From Maricaulis sp. (lineage in GTDB: Bacteria > Pseudomonadota > Alphaproteobacteria > Caulobacterales > Maricaulaceae), in NCBI RefSeq assembly GCF_030149235.1, contig NZ_JASBRW010000005.1, positions 1 through 50,399 on the forward strand: DNA of 50,399 bases, given 5' to 3'. Numbering within the stretch: position 1 is the first letter of the stretch; each line of letters begins with the position of its first letter. Shown one piece after another: positions 43,902 to 50,399 of the stretch. The translations under genes were made by a program, and so were the position numbers. Under the pieces are notes generated by a model that searched no databases, was not told the origin of the DNA, and saw nothing but the letters and a program-made list of their open reading frames with translations.

Positions 43902-44906
43902 ATGACAACGACCTCCGCACCCTTGTCGCGCAAGCTCAGCGTGGCGCCGATGATGGACTGGACCGACCGGCATTGCCGGGCGTTCCATCGTGTCCTGACG
44001 CGCCAGACCTTGCTCTATACCGAGATGGCGGTGGACAAGGCGGTGATCCATGGCGATCGCAAACACCTGATCGGGTTCGAGCCGGAGGAACAGCCGGTGG
44101 CGCTGCAGCTGGGCGGGTCCGACCCGGCCGAGCTCGCCGAGGCGGCCCGGATCGGTGAAGCGTTTGGCTATGCCGAGATCAATCTCAATGTCGGCTGCCC
44201 CTCGGACCGGGTCCAGTCGGGGCGTTTCGGTGCCTGTTTGATGCGCGAGCCGGGCCTGGTCGCTGATTGCGTCAAGGCGATGCTCGACAAGGTCAGCGTA
44301 CCGGTAACGGTGAAATCACGTATCGGCGTCGATGACCAGGACCCTGAAACCGCTCTGTTCGAGTTTGTCGAGCGGGTCGCCGCGGCGGGCATTGCCAGCT
44401 TCACCGTTCACGCCCGCAAGGCCTGGCTGAAGGGCTTGTCGCCAAAGGAAAACCGCACCGTTCCGCCGCTCGATTACGCCCTGGTGCGCCGCCTCAAGGC
44501 CGAGCGACCGGAGCTGGAAATCATCCTCAATGGCGGGCTCGAGGATATTACCCACGCCCAGTCCGAGCTCGGCGATCTGGACGGGTTCATGCTCGGCCGG
44601 GCAGCCTATCACACGCCCTGGGTTCTGGCACAGGCCGACAGTCTCGTATTCGGCGCTGAGGCCGATCCGGTGGCGGGCCGGTTCGAGGCGCTGGATGCCT
44701 ATCGGCCATATCTGGAACGCCGCATCGAGGAGGGCGTACCGTTGCACGCCATGAGCCGGCACATGCTGGGCCTGTTCCATGGCCAGCCCGGCGGCCGGCA
44801 CTGGCGCCGCATCCTGTCGGAAAAGGGCGGCCGCCATGGCGCTCCGCTCGAAGTGCTCGATGAAGCCCGCGCGGCAGTTGCGCAACAGATGGACGAGGCG
44901 GCCTAG
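43902..44906 (+). CDS. dusA: tRNA-dihydrouridine(20/20a) synthase DusA
   Basis: FMN enzyme that reduces uridine 20/20a in the D-loop of tRNA with NADPH. The N-terminal TIM barrel begins LSVAPMMDWTDRHCRAFHRV; LNVGCPSDRVQSGRFGACLM carries the catalytic Cys (about residue 103); KSRIGVDD and FTVHARKAWLKGLSPKENR are the FMN/tRNA-binding parts; NGGLEDI and GRAAYHTPW follow. Length 334 is usual for DusA. Its stop overlaps the TauE/SafE gene start by one base. Confidence 0.95.
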   Translation: MTTTSAPLSRKLSVAPMMDWTDRHCRAFHRVLTRQTLLYTEMAVDKAVIHGDRKHLIGFEPEEQPVALQLGGSDPAELAEAARIGEAFGYAEINLNVGCPSDRVQSGRFGACLMREPGLVADCVKAMLDKVSVPVTVKSRIGVDDQDPETALFEFVERVAAAGIASFTVHARKAWLKGLSPKENRTVPPLDYALVRRLKAERPELEIILNGGLEDITHAQSELGDLDGFMLGRAAYHTPWVLAQADSLVFGAEADPVAGRFEALDAYRPYLERRIEEGVPLHAMSRHMLGLFHGQPGGRHWRRILSEKGGRHGAPLEVLDEARAAVAQQMDEAA

Positions 44907-45721
44907 TGGAAGAATTTGGTGTTCTGATTATCGCCCTGGCGCTGACCGGCGCTCTGGCCGGTCTGGTCGCGGGCCTGTTCGGTATCGGCGGCGGCATCGT
45001 CATGGTGCCGGCGATGTATTACGTCTTCCAGACGCTGGGTTATGACGGTGACCGCACCATGCATGTCGCGGTCGGGACCTCGCTGGCGGTCATCGTGGCG
45101 ACCTCGCTGCGCTCGGTGTCGGCCCATGCCAAGAAAGGCGCGGTCGACTTCGACGTTCTCAAGGCCTGGGCGCCCTTCATCGTTATCGGAACGCTGATCG
45201 GCACCGTCGTGGCGGATTACATTCCCAGCCGCGGACTGACCGGGCTCTTCGGCGGTATGGCGCTTCTACTGTCCCTGCAATTTTTCTTCGGCCGGCCCAA
45301 TTGGCGGCTGGCCGACGAGATGCCGGGCGGACTGCCGCGTATTGCCCTGGGGCATACAATCGGCGGTCTGTCGGCGCTGATGGGGATTGGCGGCGGGGTC
45401 ATGGGTGTCACTCTGATGACGCTGTGCGGCAAGACCATCCACCGCGCCGTCGCGACCTCCGCCGGGTTCGGTGTGGCCATCGGCGCGCCGGGTGCGATTG
45501 GCTATATCCTCAATGGCTGGGGATCGGATGCCGTGCCGATGTCGCTGGGGTACGTCAATCTGCCCGGCTTCGCCTTGCTCGCCGGTTGCGCCTTCTTCGT
45601 GGCGCCGTTGGGCGCGCACCTGGCGCATTCCCTGCCGGAAAAGAACCTCAAACGCCTGTTTGCCGTCGGCCTGGCGATCGTCGGCGTCATGCTGTTGCGC
45701 GAGGCCGTCATCGGCGCCTAG
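44906..45721 (+). CDS. TauE/SafE family sulfite/anion permease
   Basis: A 271-residue integral membrane protein with about eight helices and the family repeats (LAGLVAGLFGIGGGIVMVP near the N-terminus and SALMGIGGGVMGVTLM in the second half). These proteins export sulfite, sulfonates or other small anions; the substrate here is not known. GTG start overlapping the dusA stop. The 3' end shares the stop tetramer CTAG with the convergent protease gene. Confidence 0.92.
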   Translation: MEEFGVLIIALALTGALAGLVAGLFGIGGGIVMVPAMYYVFQTLGYDGDRTMHVAVGTSLAVIVATSLRSVSAHAKKGAVDFDVLKAWAPFIVIGTLIGTVVADYIPSRGLTGLFGGMALLLSLQFFFGRPNWRLADEMPGGLPRIALGHTIGGLSALMGIGGGVMGVTLMTLCGKTIHRAVATSAGFGVAIGAPGAIGYILNGWGSDAVPMSLGYVNLPGFALLAGCAFFVAPLGAHLAHSLPEKNLKRLFAVGLAIVGVMLLREAVIGA

Positions 45722-46461
45722 CGGCGCAGGATCAGCTGGTCGCCTCGAATTTCCACCGAGCGGAATTCTTCTAGGATCTCCATCCCGAGCAGGGACCGTC
45801 CGCCGGATTGCATGATCAGGGCCGGGACGTTGGAGAAACTGTTATTGGGCAGGTTGAATTCCCGGATGGTGATCGGAGCGGCCTGGGCGCGGCCATTGGC
45901 GGTGGAGACATTCACCCGGTAGTCGAGCCGGTCCATGTTCACACCGATGCGGCGGGCGTCGTCCTGGGTGATCGCCACCCCGGTCGCCCCCGTATCGACC
46001 AGGAAGACCACATCCACGCCATTGATCCGGGCGTCGATATAGTAATGGCCGTCCGCCTGGCGCTGCAGGATGATGGCATTGCCGGCCTCAACGCTGGCGA
46101 AAGCGCTGCTCGGGGTCATGCCGCGCTGCGGGCTATGGGTGAATTCAGGCGGGGCTTCCACCCAGAGCCGTTCAGTTTCCCAGGCCGTGTAATCCCGATC
46201 GAGCAATGCGACGGCGAAGAAGGAAAGCGCCACGCTGCCCCAGCTGAGAACGTGGCGGTATTTGGCGTCACGTCCGGCCAGCGCGCCGCCCGTCAGGGCG
46301 ATCGCCAGAAGCACCAGGATCAGCGCGGCATAGGCCATGCCGGTTACCGGGGCGACGCCTTGCCAGATCGGCCAGGCCAGAATGCGTACGGCCAGAAAAA
46401 CGACGGCCGCGATCAGGGCCGGTATGGCGGCCAGAATGAAAAGACGTTTGAGCGGGTTCAC
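45718..46461 (-). CDS. Membrane-anchored retropepsin-like aspartic protease (TIGR02281-like)
   Basis: A 247-residue protein with three N-terminal hydrophobic segments (about 8-27, 42-60, 73-88) and a C-terminal single-lobe aspartyl protease domain, active site Asp in VVFLVDTGATGVAIT (about residues 149-163) and the second hydrophobic loop LLGMEILEEF. It would act as a dimer in the periplasm or membrane. The role in alphaproteobacteria is not established. Stop shared with the TauE/SafE gene. Confidence 0.88.
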   Translation of the reverse strand: MNPLKRLFILAAIPALIAAVVFLAVRILAWPIWQGVAPVTGMAYAALILVLLAIALTGGALAGRDAKYRHVLSWGSVALSFFAVALLDRDYTAWETERLWVEAPPEFTHSPQRGMTPSSAFASVEAGNAIILQRQADGHYYIDARINGVDVVFLVDTGATGVAITQDDARRIGVNMDRLDYRVNVSTANGRAQAAPITIREFNLPNNSFSNVPALIMQSGGRSLLGMEILEEFRSVEIRGDQLILRR

Positions 46462-46472
46462 AACCGGACGGC

Positions 46473-46670
46473 CTAGCTTGCGGCGGTCCGGGACGCGAGA
46501 TAGGCCTCGCGCCGGGCTTCGAGCTGACCCATGATCGTGTCGCGCTCCGCATCGCTATACTTGGTCCAGCGCCCCAGCTCTTCCATCTTGCGGAAACAGC
46601 CGACACAGAGCTGCGCCGTCGGATCGACGAAGCAGACTTTCACGCACGGTGTCTTGATGCCTTGGCTCAT
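46473..46670 (-). CDS. DUF1289 family protein
   Basis: A 65-residue protein with the DUF1289 Cys pattern: TPCVKVCFVDPTAQLCVGCFRK (Cys at about 9, 13, 22, 25), which resembles a metal or iron-sulfur-binding loop, then a Trp and a charged helix. Start ATG 46670; a longer frame upstream to 46745 lacks homology. Eleven bases upstream of the protease gene on the same strand, so cotranscription is likely. Confidence 0.9.
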   Translation of the reverse strand: MSQGIKTPCVKVCFVDPTAQLCVGCFRKMEELGRWTKYSDAERDTIMGQLEARREAYLASRTAAS

Positions 46671-46768
46671 GGGCTCACATTTGGGCCTTCGCGTCATTGA
46701 AGCAAGTCCTTGCCGCCGCACCTGCCCGCGGAATAAGGTGCGCAACCGAAATTCCTGGGGGGACTGGC

Positions 46769-48055
46769 ATGGAAGATGTGTCGCTGCAGATGCGCAGCTT
46801 TATTGGCCTGTTTGCCCTGGCGGCGATCGCCTGGCTGCTGGGCCCGCGCAAGCGCATCCCGGTGCTGCTGGTTGTCGGTGCCATCGGGCTGCAATTGGGG
46901 CTCGCCTGGGCGCTCTACAGCTTCGCCCCCTTCCGCGCCTTCCTGCAATCCCTGACCGGTGTCGTCGCGGTGTTGCAGCAGGTGACCGACCAGGGCGCGC
47001 AATTCGTCTTCGGCTACCTCTCCGGCAGTGAAGCGCCCTGGATCCCAAACCCGAACGCAGATCCCGGCGCCGCTTACCTGTTCGCCTTCCGGGCGCTGCC
47101 GATGGTGATCGTGCTGTCGGCTCTGTCCGCTTTGCTCTGGCGCTGGCGTATCCTTGAGGTGCTGGTGCGGGCCTTTGCGCTGGCGTTCCGGCGATTGCTG
47201 AACCTCTCGGGCGCTGCCAGCCTTGGCGCGGCGGCCAATATCTTTCTCGGCATGACCGAAAGCCCGGTTCTCATTCGGCCGCGTCTGCCGGATATGAGCC
47301 GCTCCGATCTTTTCCTGATCATGACCGTCGGCTTCTCCACCGTCGCCGGCTCGGTGATGGCGCTTTATGTCGGCCTTCTGGGCGATGTCATTGAGGGCGC
47401 TGCCGGCCACATCTTCACCGCCTCGCTGATCTCGGTCCCAGCCGCGGTACTGCTGGCGCGCCTGATGATGCCGCCGGAAGCAGAAAGCGAAGAGCCGGCC
47501 ACCAAGGAAAAGATCCCGCAGACCATCTATCATTCCTCGATGGACGCACTGACCACCGGCGTGTCGGACGGGATGCGGCTCTATTTCAACATCATTTTCA
47601 TGCTGCTGGTGTTCACCGCCCTGGTGGCGCTGGTGAATGTGCTCCTGGCATTGGCGCCGGAATTTGCCGGCGCGCCGCTGTCCGTCGAACGCATCCTCGG
47701 CTGGCTCTTCGGGCCGGTGGTCTGGCTGGCGGGTATTCCCTGGAGCGAAGCCTTCCAGGCCGGTTCCCTGATGGGGCTGAAGACTGCGCTCAACGAGGTC
47801 TTTGCCTACATCGCCCTGGCTGAGGCCGGCGACGCGCTGTCACCGCGAACGGCCCTGATCATGACCTATGCCCTGTGCGGTTTCGCCAATTTCTCCTCGA
47901 TCGGCATTCTGACCGGCGGGCTAGTGGCGATAGCCCCGTCACGTCGTGAGGACATCCTCAAACTCGCCCCGCGCGCCCTGATTTCAGGCACGCTGGCGAC
48001 GCTGATGACCGGCGCAGCGATCGGTGCGCTGCCGATGGACATGTTCGGGCTTTAA
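46769..48055 (+). CDS. Concentrative nucleoside transporter (NupC/CNT family)
   Basis: Proton- or sodium-coupled nucleoside uptake protein of 428 residues with about ten membrane helices. CNT signatures: SLGAAANIFLGMTESPVLIRP, FSTVAGSVMALYV and FNEVFAYIALAE-type (ALNEVFAYIALAEAGDALS), and CGFANFSSIGILTGGL near the C-terminus. Start ATG 46769 with GGGGGG upstream. Shares the palindromic stop TTAA with the convergent acetyltransferase gene. Confidence 0.93.
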   Translation: MEDVSLQMRSFIGLFALAAIAWLLGPRKRIPVLLVVGAIGLQLGLAWALYSFAPFRAFLQSLTGVVAVLQQVTDQGAQFVFGYLSGSEAPWIPNPNADPGAAYLFAFRALPMVIVLSALSALLWRWRILEVLVRAFALAFRRLLNLSGAASLGAAANIFLGMTESPVLIRPRLPDMSRSDLFLIMTVGFSTVAGSVMALYVGLLGDVIEGAAGHIFTASLISVPAAVLLARLMMPPEAESEEPATKEKIPQTIYHSSMDALTTGVSDGMRLYFNIIFMLLVFTALVALVNVLLALAPEFAGAPLSVERILGWLFGPVVWLAGIPWSEAFQAGSLMGLKTALNEVFAYIALAEAGDALSPRTALIMTYALCGFANFSSIGILTGGLVAIAPSRREDILKLAPRALISGTLATLMTGAAIGALPMDMFGL

Positions 48056-48774
48056 TCCCCGCGCTTGGGAAATAGTTTGGAGCGCACCCATCCCCAGGTC
48101 GAATTGCCGGCCATGGTGTTGCGATAGGCGTTCTCGAAAAAGCGGTCGGTATCCGGCCCGGCGCCGAGCAGATCGGCGCGGGTCCGCATCGGGGCGTCCG
48201 GATCGAGGCGCTTGATCACCTTGGCCGGATTGCCCGCTACCACGGCATAGGGCTCGACATCCTTGGTGACGGTGGAGCGGGCGCCGACGACGGCGTGGTC
48301 ACCAATGGTCACGCCCTTGCCGATGAACGCGCCATCGCCGATCCAGACGTTATTGCCCAGTTTGACGGGCTTGCAGGGCGGGTTGGGATCAACACGGTCA
48401 TAGAGGGAATGCCAGTCGCAATCGGTAATCGTAGCCTCGCGGGCAATGAGACAATTATCGCCGATCTCGATCTGTCCGGCCGCGAGGATACGCGTGCCCC
48501 CGGCCATAAAGACGAAATCACCGATCTCGATGCGGCCGGCCTGGTCCTGGGGTGACCAGACGGTGAAACGGATCGGATCTGCGGCGCTGGCGATCAGGTG
48601 GATATGATCCCCGGCGCGGATATTCGGTCCGAAAACCTCGACATGCCAGGGGCGCACGATTTTCGGCTTCTGGCCCAGGGCATCGAAATGGGGCTCGAGG
48701 AAATGCGCGGTCCAGGCATTCTCGAAATTCTCCCAGAGCCGGTGCATCCAGTAAGGGCGATGATCGCGCCGCAT
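48052..48774 (-). CDS. Hexapeptide-repeat acyltransferase (LbH family)
   Basis: A 240-residue left-handed beta-helix protein with hexapeptide repeats (IEIGDFVFMAGG, IEIGDNCLIAREATI, VKLGNNVWIGDGAFIGKGVTIGDH) and the closing acetyl-CoA motif VVAGNPAKVIKRLD. The C-terminal part (RTRADLLGAGPDTDRFFEN) is specific to this subgroup. Acceptor unknown: sugars of surface polysaccharide are a possibility. Start ATG 48774. Shares its stop tetramer with the nucleoside transporter. Confidence 0.9.
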   Translation of the reverse strand: MRRDHRPYWMHRLWENFENAWTAHFLEPHFDALGQKPKIVRPWHVEVFGPNIRAGDHIHLIASAADPIRFTVWSPQDQAGRIEIGDFVFMAGGTRILAAGQIEIGDNCLIAREATITDCDWHSLYDRVDPNPPCKPVKLGNNVWIGDGAFIGKGVTIGDHAVVGARSTVTKDVEPYAVVAGNPAKVIKRLDPDAPMRTRADLLGAGPDTDRFFENAYRNTMAGNSTWGWVRSKLFPKRGD

Positions 48775-48852
48775 GTCAGGTCCCCGATTGTGTTTCCTTC
48801 TCCAGCTCCCGATGATGCTCGTGGATTCGACGGGTCGAGCGAGGATGAGCGT

Positions 48853-49296
48853 GTGAGCGAAACAGTGGTGATGAGTGCGAGCGAGGTTAGCGATTTCCTC
48901 GACGAGGTCTTCCCGCAAATACACCAGAACGGCCGCGTCTACACAGTTGAGACCATCGAGTCCTCGACGGCCCGGGTGCGGTACAAGGCGGGGGAAGACA
49001 GTCTGCGTCCCGGCGGCACGGTCTCAGGTCCGGCGATCATGGCACTGGCCGATTTCGCCGCCTATGTGGTGATACTCGGCCATGTTGGGCGCCAGGCGCT
49101 GGCGGTGACGACCAACATCAATATCAATTATCTGCGCAAGGCCGGTCCGGGCGACCTGATCTGCCAGGCGCGCTTGCTCAAGCTTGGCAAGCGGCTTGCC
49201 GTGGTTGACTGCTTGATCACGACGGATCAGGACGAGGACGCAGTGATCGCGCAAGCCAGCGCGACCTATTCCCTGCCGGAAGCGAGAAAGGCCTGA
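48853..49296 (+). CDS. PaaI-like hotdog thioesterase
   Basis: A 147-residue hotdog-fold protein: PGGTVSGPAIMALADFAAYVVI (helix with the catalytic Asp/Asn position), VTTNININYLRKAGPGDLICQ and RLLKLGKRLAVVDCLIT, then QASATYSLPE. It probably hydrolyses acyl-CoA; substrate unknown. GTG start at 48853 with GAGG eight bases upstream; ATG 48871 is an alternative. Its 5' end is divergent to the acetyltransferase gene. DUF3253 gene follows 4 bases later. Confidence 0.9.
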   Translation: MSETVVMSASEVSDFLDEVFPQIHQNGRVYTVETIESSTARVRYKAGEDSLRPGGTVSGPAIMALADFAAYVVILGHVGRQALAVTTNININYLRKAGPGDLICQARLLKLGKRLAVVDCLITTDQDEDAVIAQASATYSLPEARKA

Positions 49297-49300
49297 GACC

Positions 49301-49546
49301 ATGACCGACGATCCTATCGAAGCAGCCATTCTCGAACTCGTGGCGGCGGCGCCAGTAGGGCGTTCCATTTCTCCGGCCGATGTTGCCAAGGCGGTTGACC
49401 CGGATAATCACCACAAACGCTTTGGCCATGTCCGTCAGGCCGCCCTGCGCTTGGCCAAGGCCGGGCGGATCCAGATCCTGCGCAAGGGCAAGCCGGTTGA
49501 AGACCTCGATGCCCTCAAGGGCGTCTATCGCCTTGGTCGCGCCTGA
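49301..49546 (+). CDS. DUF3253 family protein
   Basis: An 81-residue, winged-helix-like protein of the DUF3253 type: GRSISPADVAKAVDPDNH, HVRQAALRLAKAGRIQILRKGKPV and a final YRLGRA. Domain alone; often found near redox or DNA-related genes. Function unknown. It overlaps the following glycosylase start by 14 bases, so the thioesterase, DUF3253 and glycosylase genes are likely one operon. Confidence 0.9.
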   Translation: MTDDPIEAAILELVAAAPVGRSISPADVAKAVDPDNHHKRFGHVRQAALRLAKAGRIQILRKGKPVEDLDALKGVYRLGRA

Positions 49547-50129
49547 TCTCAACCCGCTGCTGGGTGAGATCCGCGCCTGCCGGGTCTGTGCGCCCGCCAT
49601 GCCACATCAGCCGCGCCCGGTCATTCAGGCCTGCGCAGGCGCGCGCATCTTGATTGTCGGCCAGGCGCCGGGCACCCGGGTCCACGCCTCCGGTCGGCCC
49701 TTCACCGACCCATCCGGTGATCGCTTGCGGGACTGGATGGGGGTGGATGAGACGGTGTTCTACGATTCCAGCCGGATCGCGATTGCGCCGATGGGCTTCT
49801 GCTTTCCGGGCCTCGATGCCAAGGGCGGTGACCTGCCGCCGCGCAAGGAATGTGCGCCGCTCTGGCAGGACCGCGTCCGGGCGGCTCTGCCGGAAATCCG
49901 GCTGACATTACTTGTCGGACAATACGCTCAGCGCTTCCATCTGCGTTCGCAAATGCAAAAAACACTCACCGAAACGGTTCGGGAGAGTGAGCGCTATCAA
50001 CCGGATTTTCTGCCGCTTCCCCACCCTTCGTGGCGGAATAATGCATGGCTGAAGAAAAACCCGTGGTTTGAGGAAAGAATCCTCCCTTTGCTGCGCCGCC
50101 GCATTCAGGACTTGTTATCCCCCGCTTGA
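49533..50129 (+). CDS. Uracil-DNA glycosylase family protein
   Basis: A 198-residue protein of the family 4-like/UDG superfamily: LIVGQAPGTRVHASGRPFTD (motif 1, catalytic region), FCFPGLDAKGGDLPPRKECAP and the closing PLPHPSWRNN (motif 2 with conserved His). N-terminal CRVCA and later Cys residues may bind an iron-sulfur cluster, as in family 4. Start TTG at 49533 overlapping the DUF3253 stop (no strong ribosome-binding sequence). An open frame upstream in the same frame is only a shadow of the DUF3253 gene. Confidence 0.85.
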   Translation: MVAPDLNPLLGEIRACRVCAPAMPHQPRPVIQACAGARILIVGQAPGTRVHASGRPFTDPSGDRLRDWMGVDETVFYDSSRIAIAPMGFCFPGLDAKGGDLPPRKECAPLWQDRVRAALPEIRLTLLVGQYAQRFHLRSQMQKTLTETVRESERYQPDFLPLPHPSWRNNAWLKKNPWFEERILPLLRRRIQDLLSPA

Positions 50130-50232
50130 TCACAAGCGGTGTCTGGCGCTTGCGGCAAGCGGCGTGAGGGGTTATCCCACGCCCGATTTTACAGCGCTCT
50201 AGCTGGCCTCGCACAGAAAGGTTTTGCGCGTC

Positions 50233-50399
50233 ATGAGTGTTTTCGAACACCCGTCCTACGACAACCACGAAAAAATCCTGTTTGCGACCGATGAGAAGAC
50301 CGGCCTCAAGGCCATCATCGGCGTGCACTCCACCGCAACCGGCCCCGGCGCCGGCGGCTGCCGCATGTGGTCCTATCCCAGCTCGGCCGAAGCGCTGGA
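50233..50399 (+). CDS. Leucine/amino acid dehydrogenase family, 5' part only
   Basis: The first 55 codons of a gene cut by the window edge. The protein begins [20 protein letters not shown] and continues to [20 protein letters not shown], the glycine-rich N-terminal substrate-binding region of leucine dehydrogenase-type Glu/Leu/Phe/Val dehydrogenases. Cofactor and substrate specificity cannot be judged from this part. The 103-base spacer before it shows no other gene. Confidence 0.85.
   Translation, partial: MSVFEHPSYDNHEKILFATDEKTGLKAIIGVHSTATGPGAGGCRMWSYPSSAEAL

Overview
The window is about 50 kb of a GC-rich, densely packed alphaproteobacterial chromosome, with no phage, plasmid or insertion-sequence genes. 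Pointers to the Caulobacterales/Maricaulales side of the class (Maricaulis-like is my best guess, not proven) are: recA followed by alaS; the F1-ATPase zeta subunit (DUF1476), an alphaproteobacterial protein; a PleC/DivJ-type histidine kinase; promoters that fit the Caulobacter housekeeping pattern (TTGAC, 10-14 bases, GCTANAWC); and many small lipoproteins with LxAC lipoboxes.

Layout. 1-9.0 kb: core information and metabolism genes (recA, alaS, icd, trmJ, rpsD) with a tandem pair of SpoIIAA/STAS-like paralogs. 9.0-13.4 kb: envelope lipoproteins, a bolA / aldo-keto reductase / grxD operon, a YHS protein, an M28 peptidase and a GIY-YIG protein, ending in a perfect 27-bp inverted repeat. 13.5-18.0 kb: purine operon purC-purS-purQ-X-purL on the minus strand, where X is an unrecognised exported protein. 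18.2-26.1 kb: zeta subunit, small membrane and thioredoxin-like proteins, purB, a repeat-filled spacer, a threonine synthase-like gene, a lone STAS protein, radC and map. 26.2-32.3 kb: second M28 peptidase, sfsA, a molybdopterin-binding-domain protein, a von Willebrand A lipoprotein, a putative 2OG-Fe oxygenase and tRNA-Leu(UAA). 32.5-37.5 kb: glnE, then an EF-hand protein and an ECF sigma / anti-sigma / periplasmic sensor-like set. 37.5-43.8 kb: minus-strand signalling block (PAS histidine kinase, response regulator, EAL phosphodiesterase, unknown protein, lipoprotein). 43.9-50.4 kb: dusA, TauE/SafE permease, retropepsin-like protease, DUF1289, nucleoside transporter, acetyltransferase, thioesterase, DUF3253, uracil-DNA glycosylase and the start of a leucine dehydrogenase-family gene cut by the window edge.

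How the genes work together. purC, purS, purQ, purL and purB cover several steps of IMP/AMP synthesis. BolA and the CGFS glutaredoxin are the classical iron-sulfur pair. glnE controls glutamine synthetase. The histidine kinase, receiver and EAL genes probably link phosphorelay to cyclic-di-GMP turnover. The ECF block has the layout of an envelope or metal stress response.

Nothing here is a clearly new defence or mobile system. The best leads are the orphan exported gene inside the purine operon, the four-gene signalling block with its unknown upstream protein, the EF-hand/ECF/anti-sigma/sensor set, the vWA lipoprotein with a TonB-receptor-like N-terminus, several families of palindromic intergenic repeats, and four convergent gene pairs whose stop codons share one palindromic tetranucleotide.
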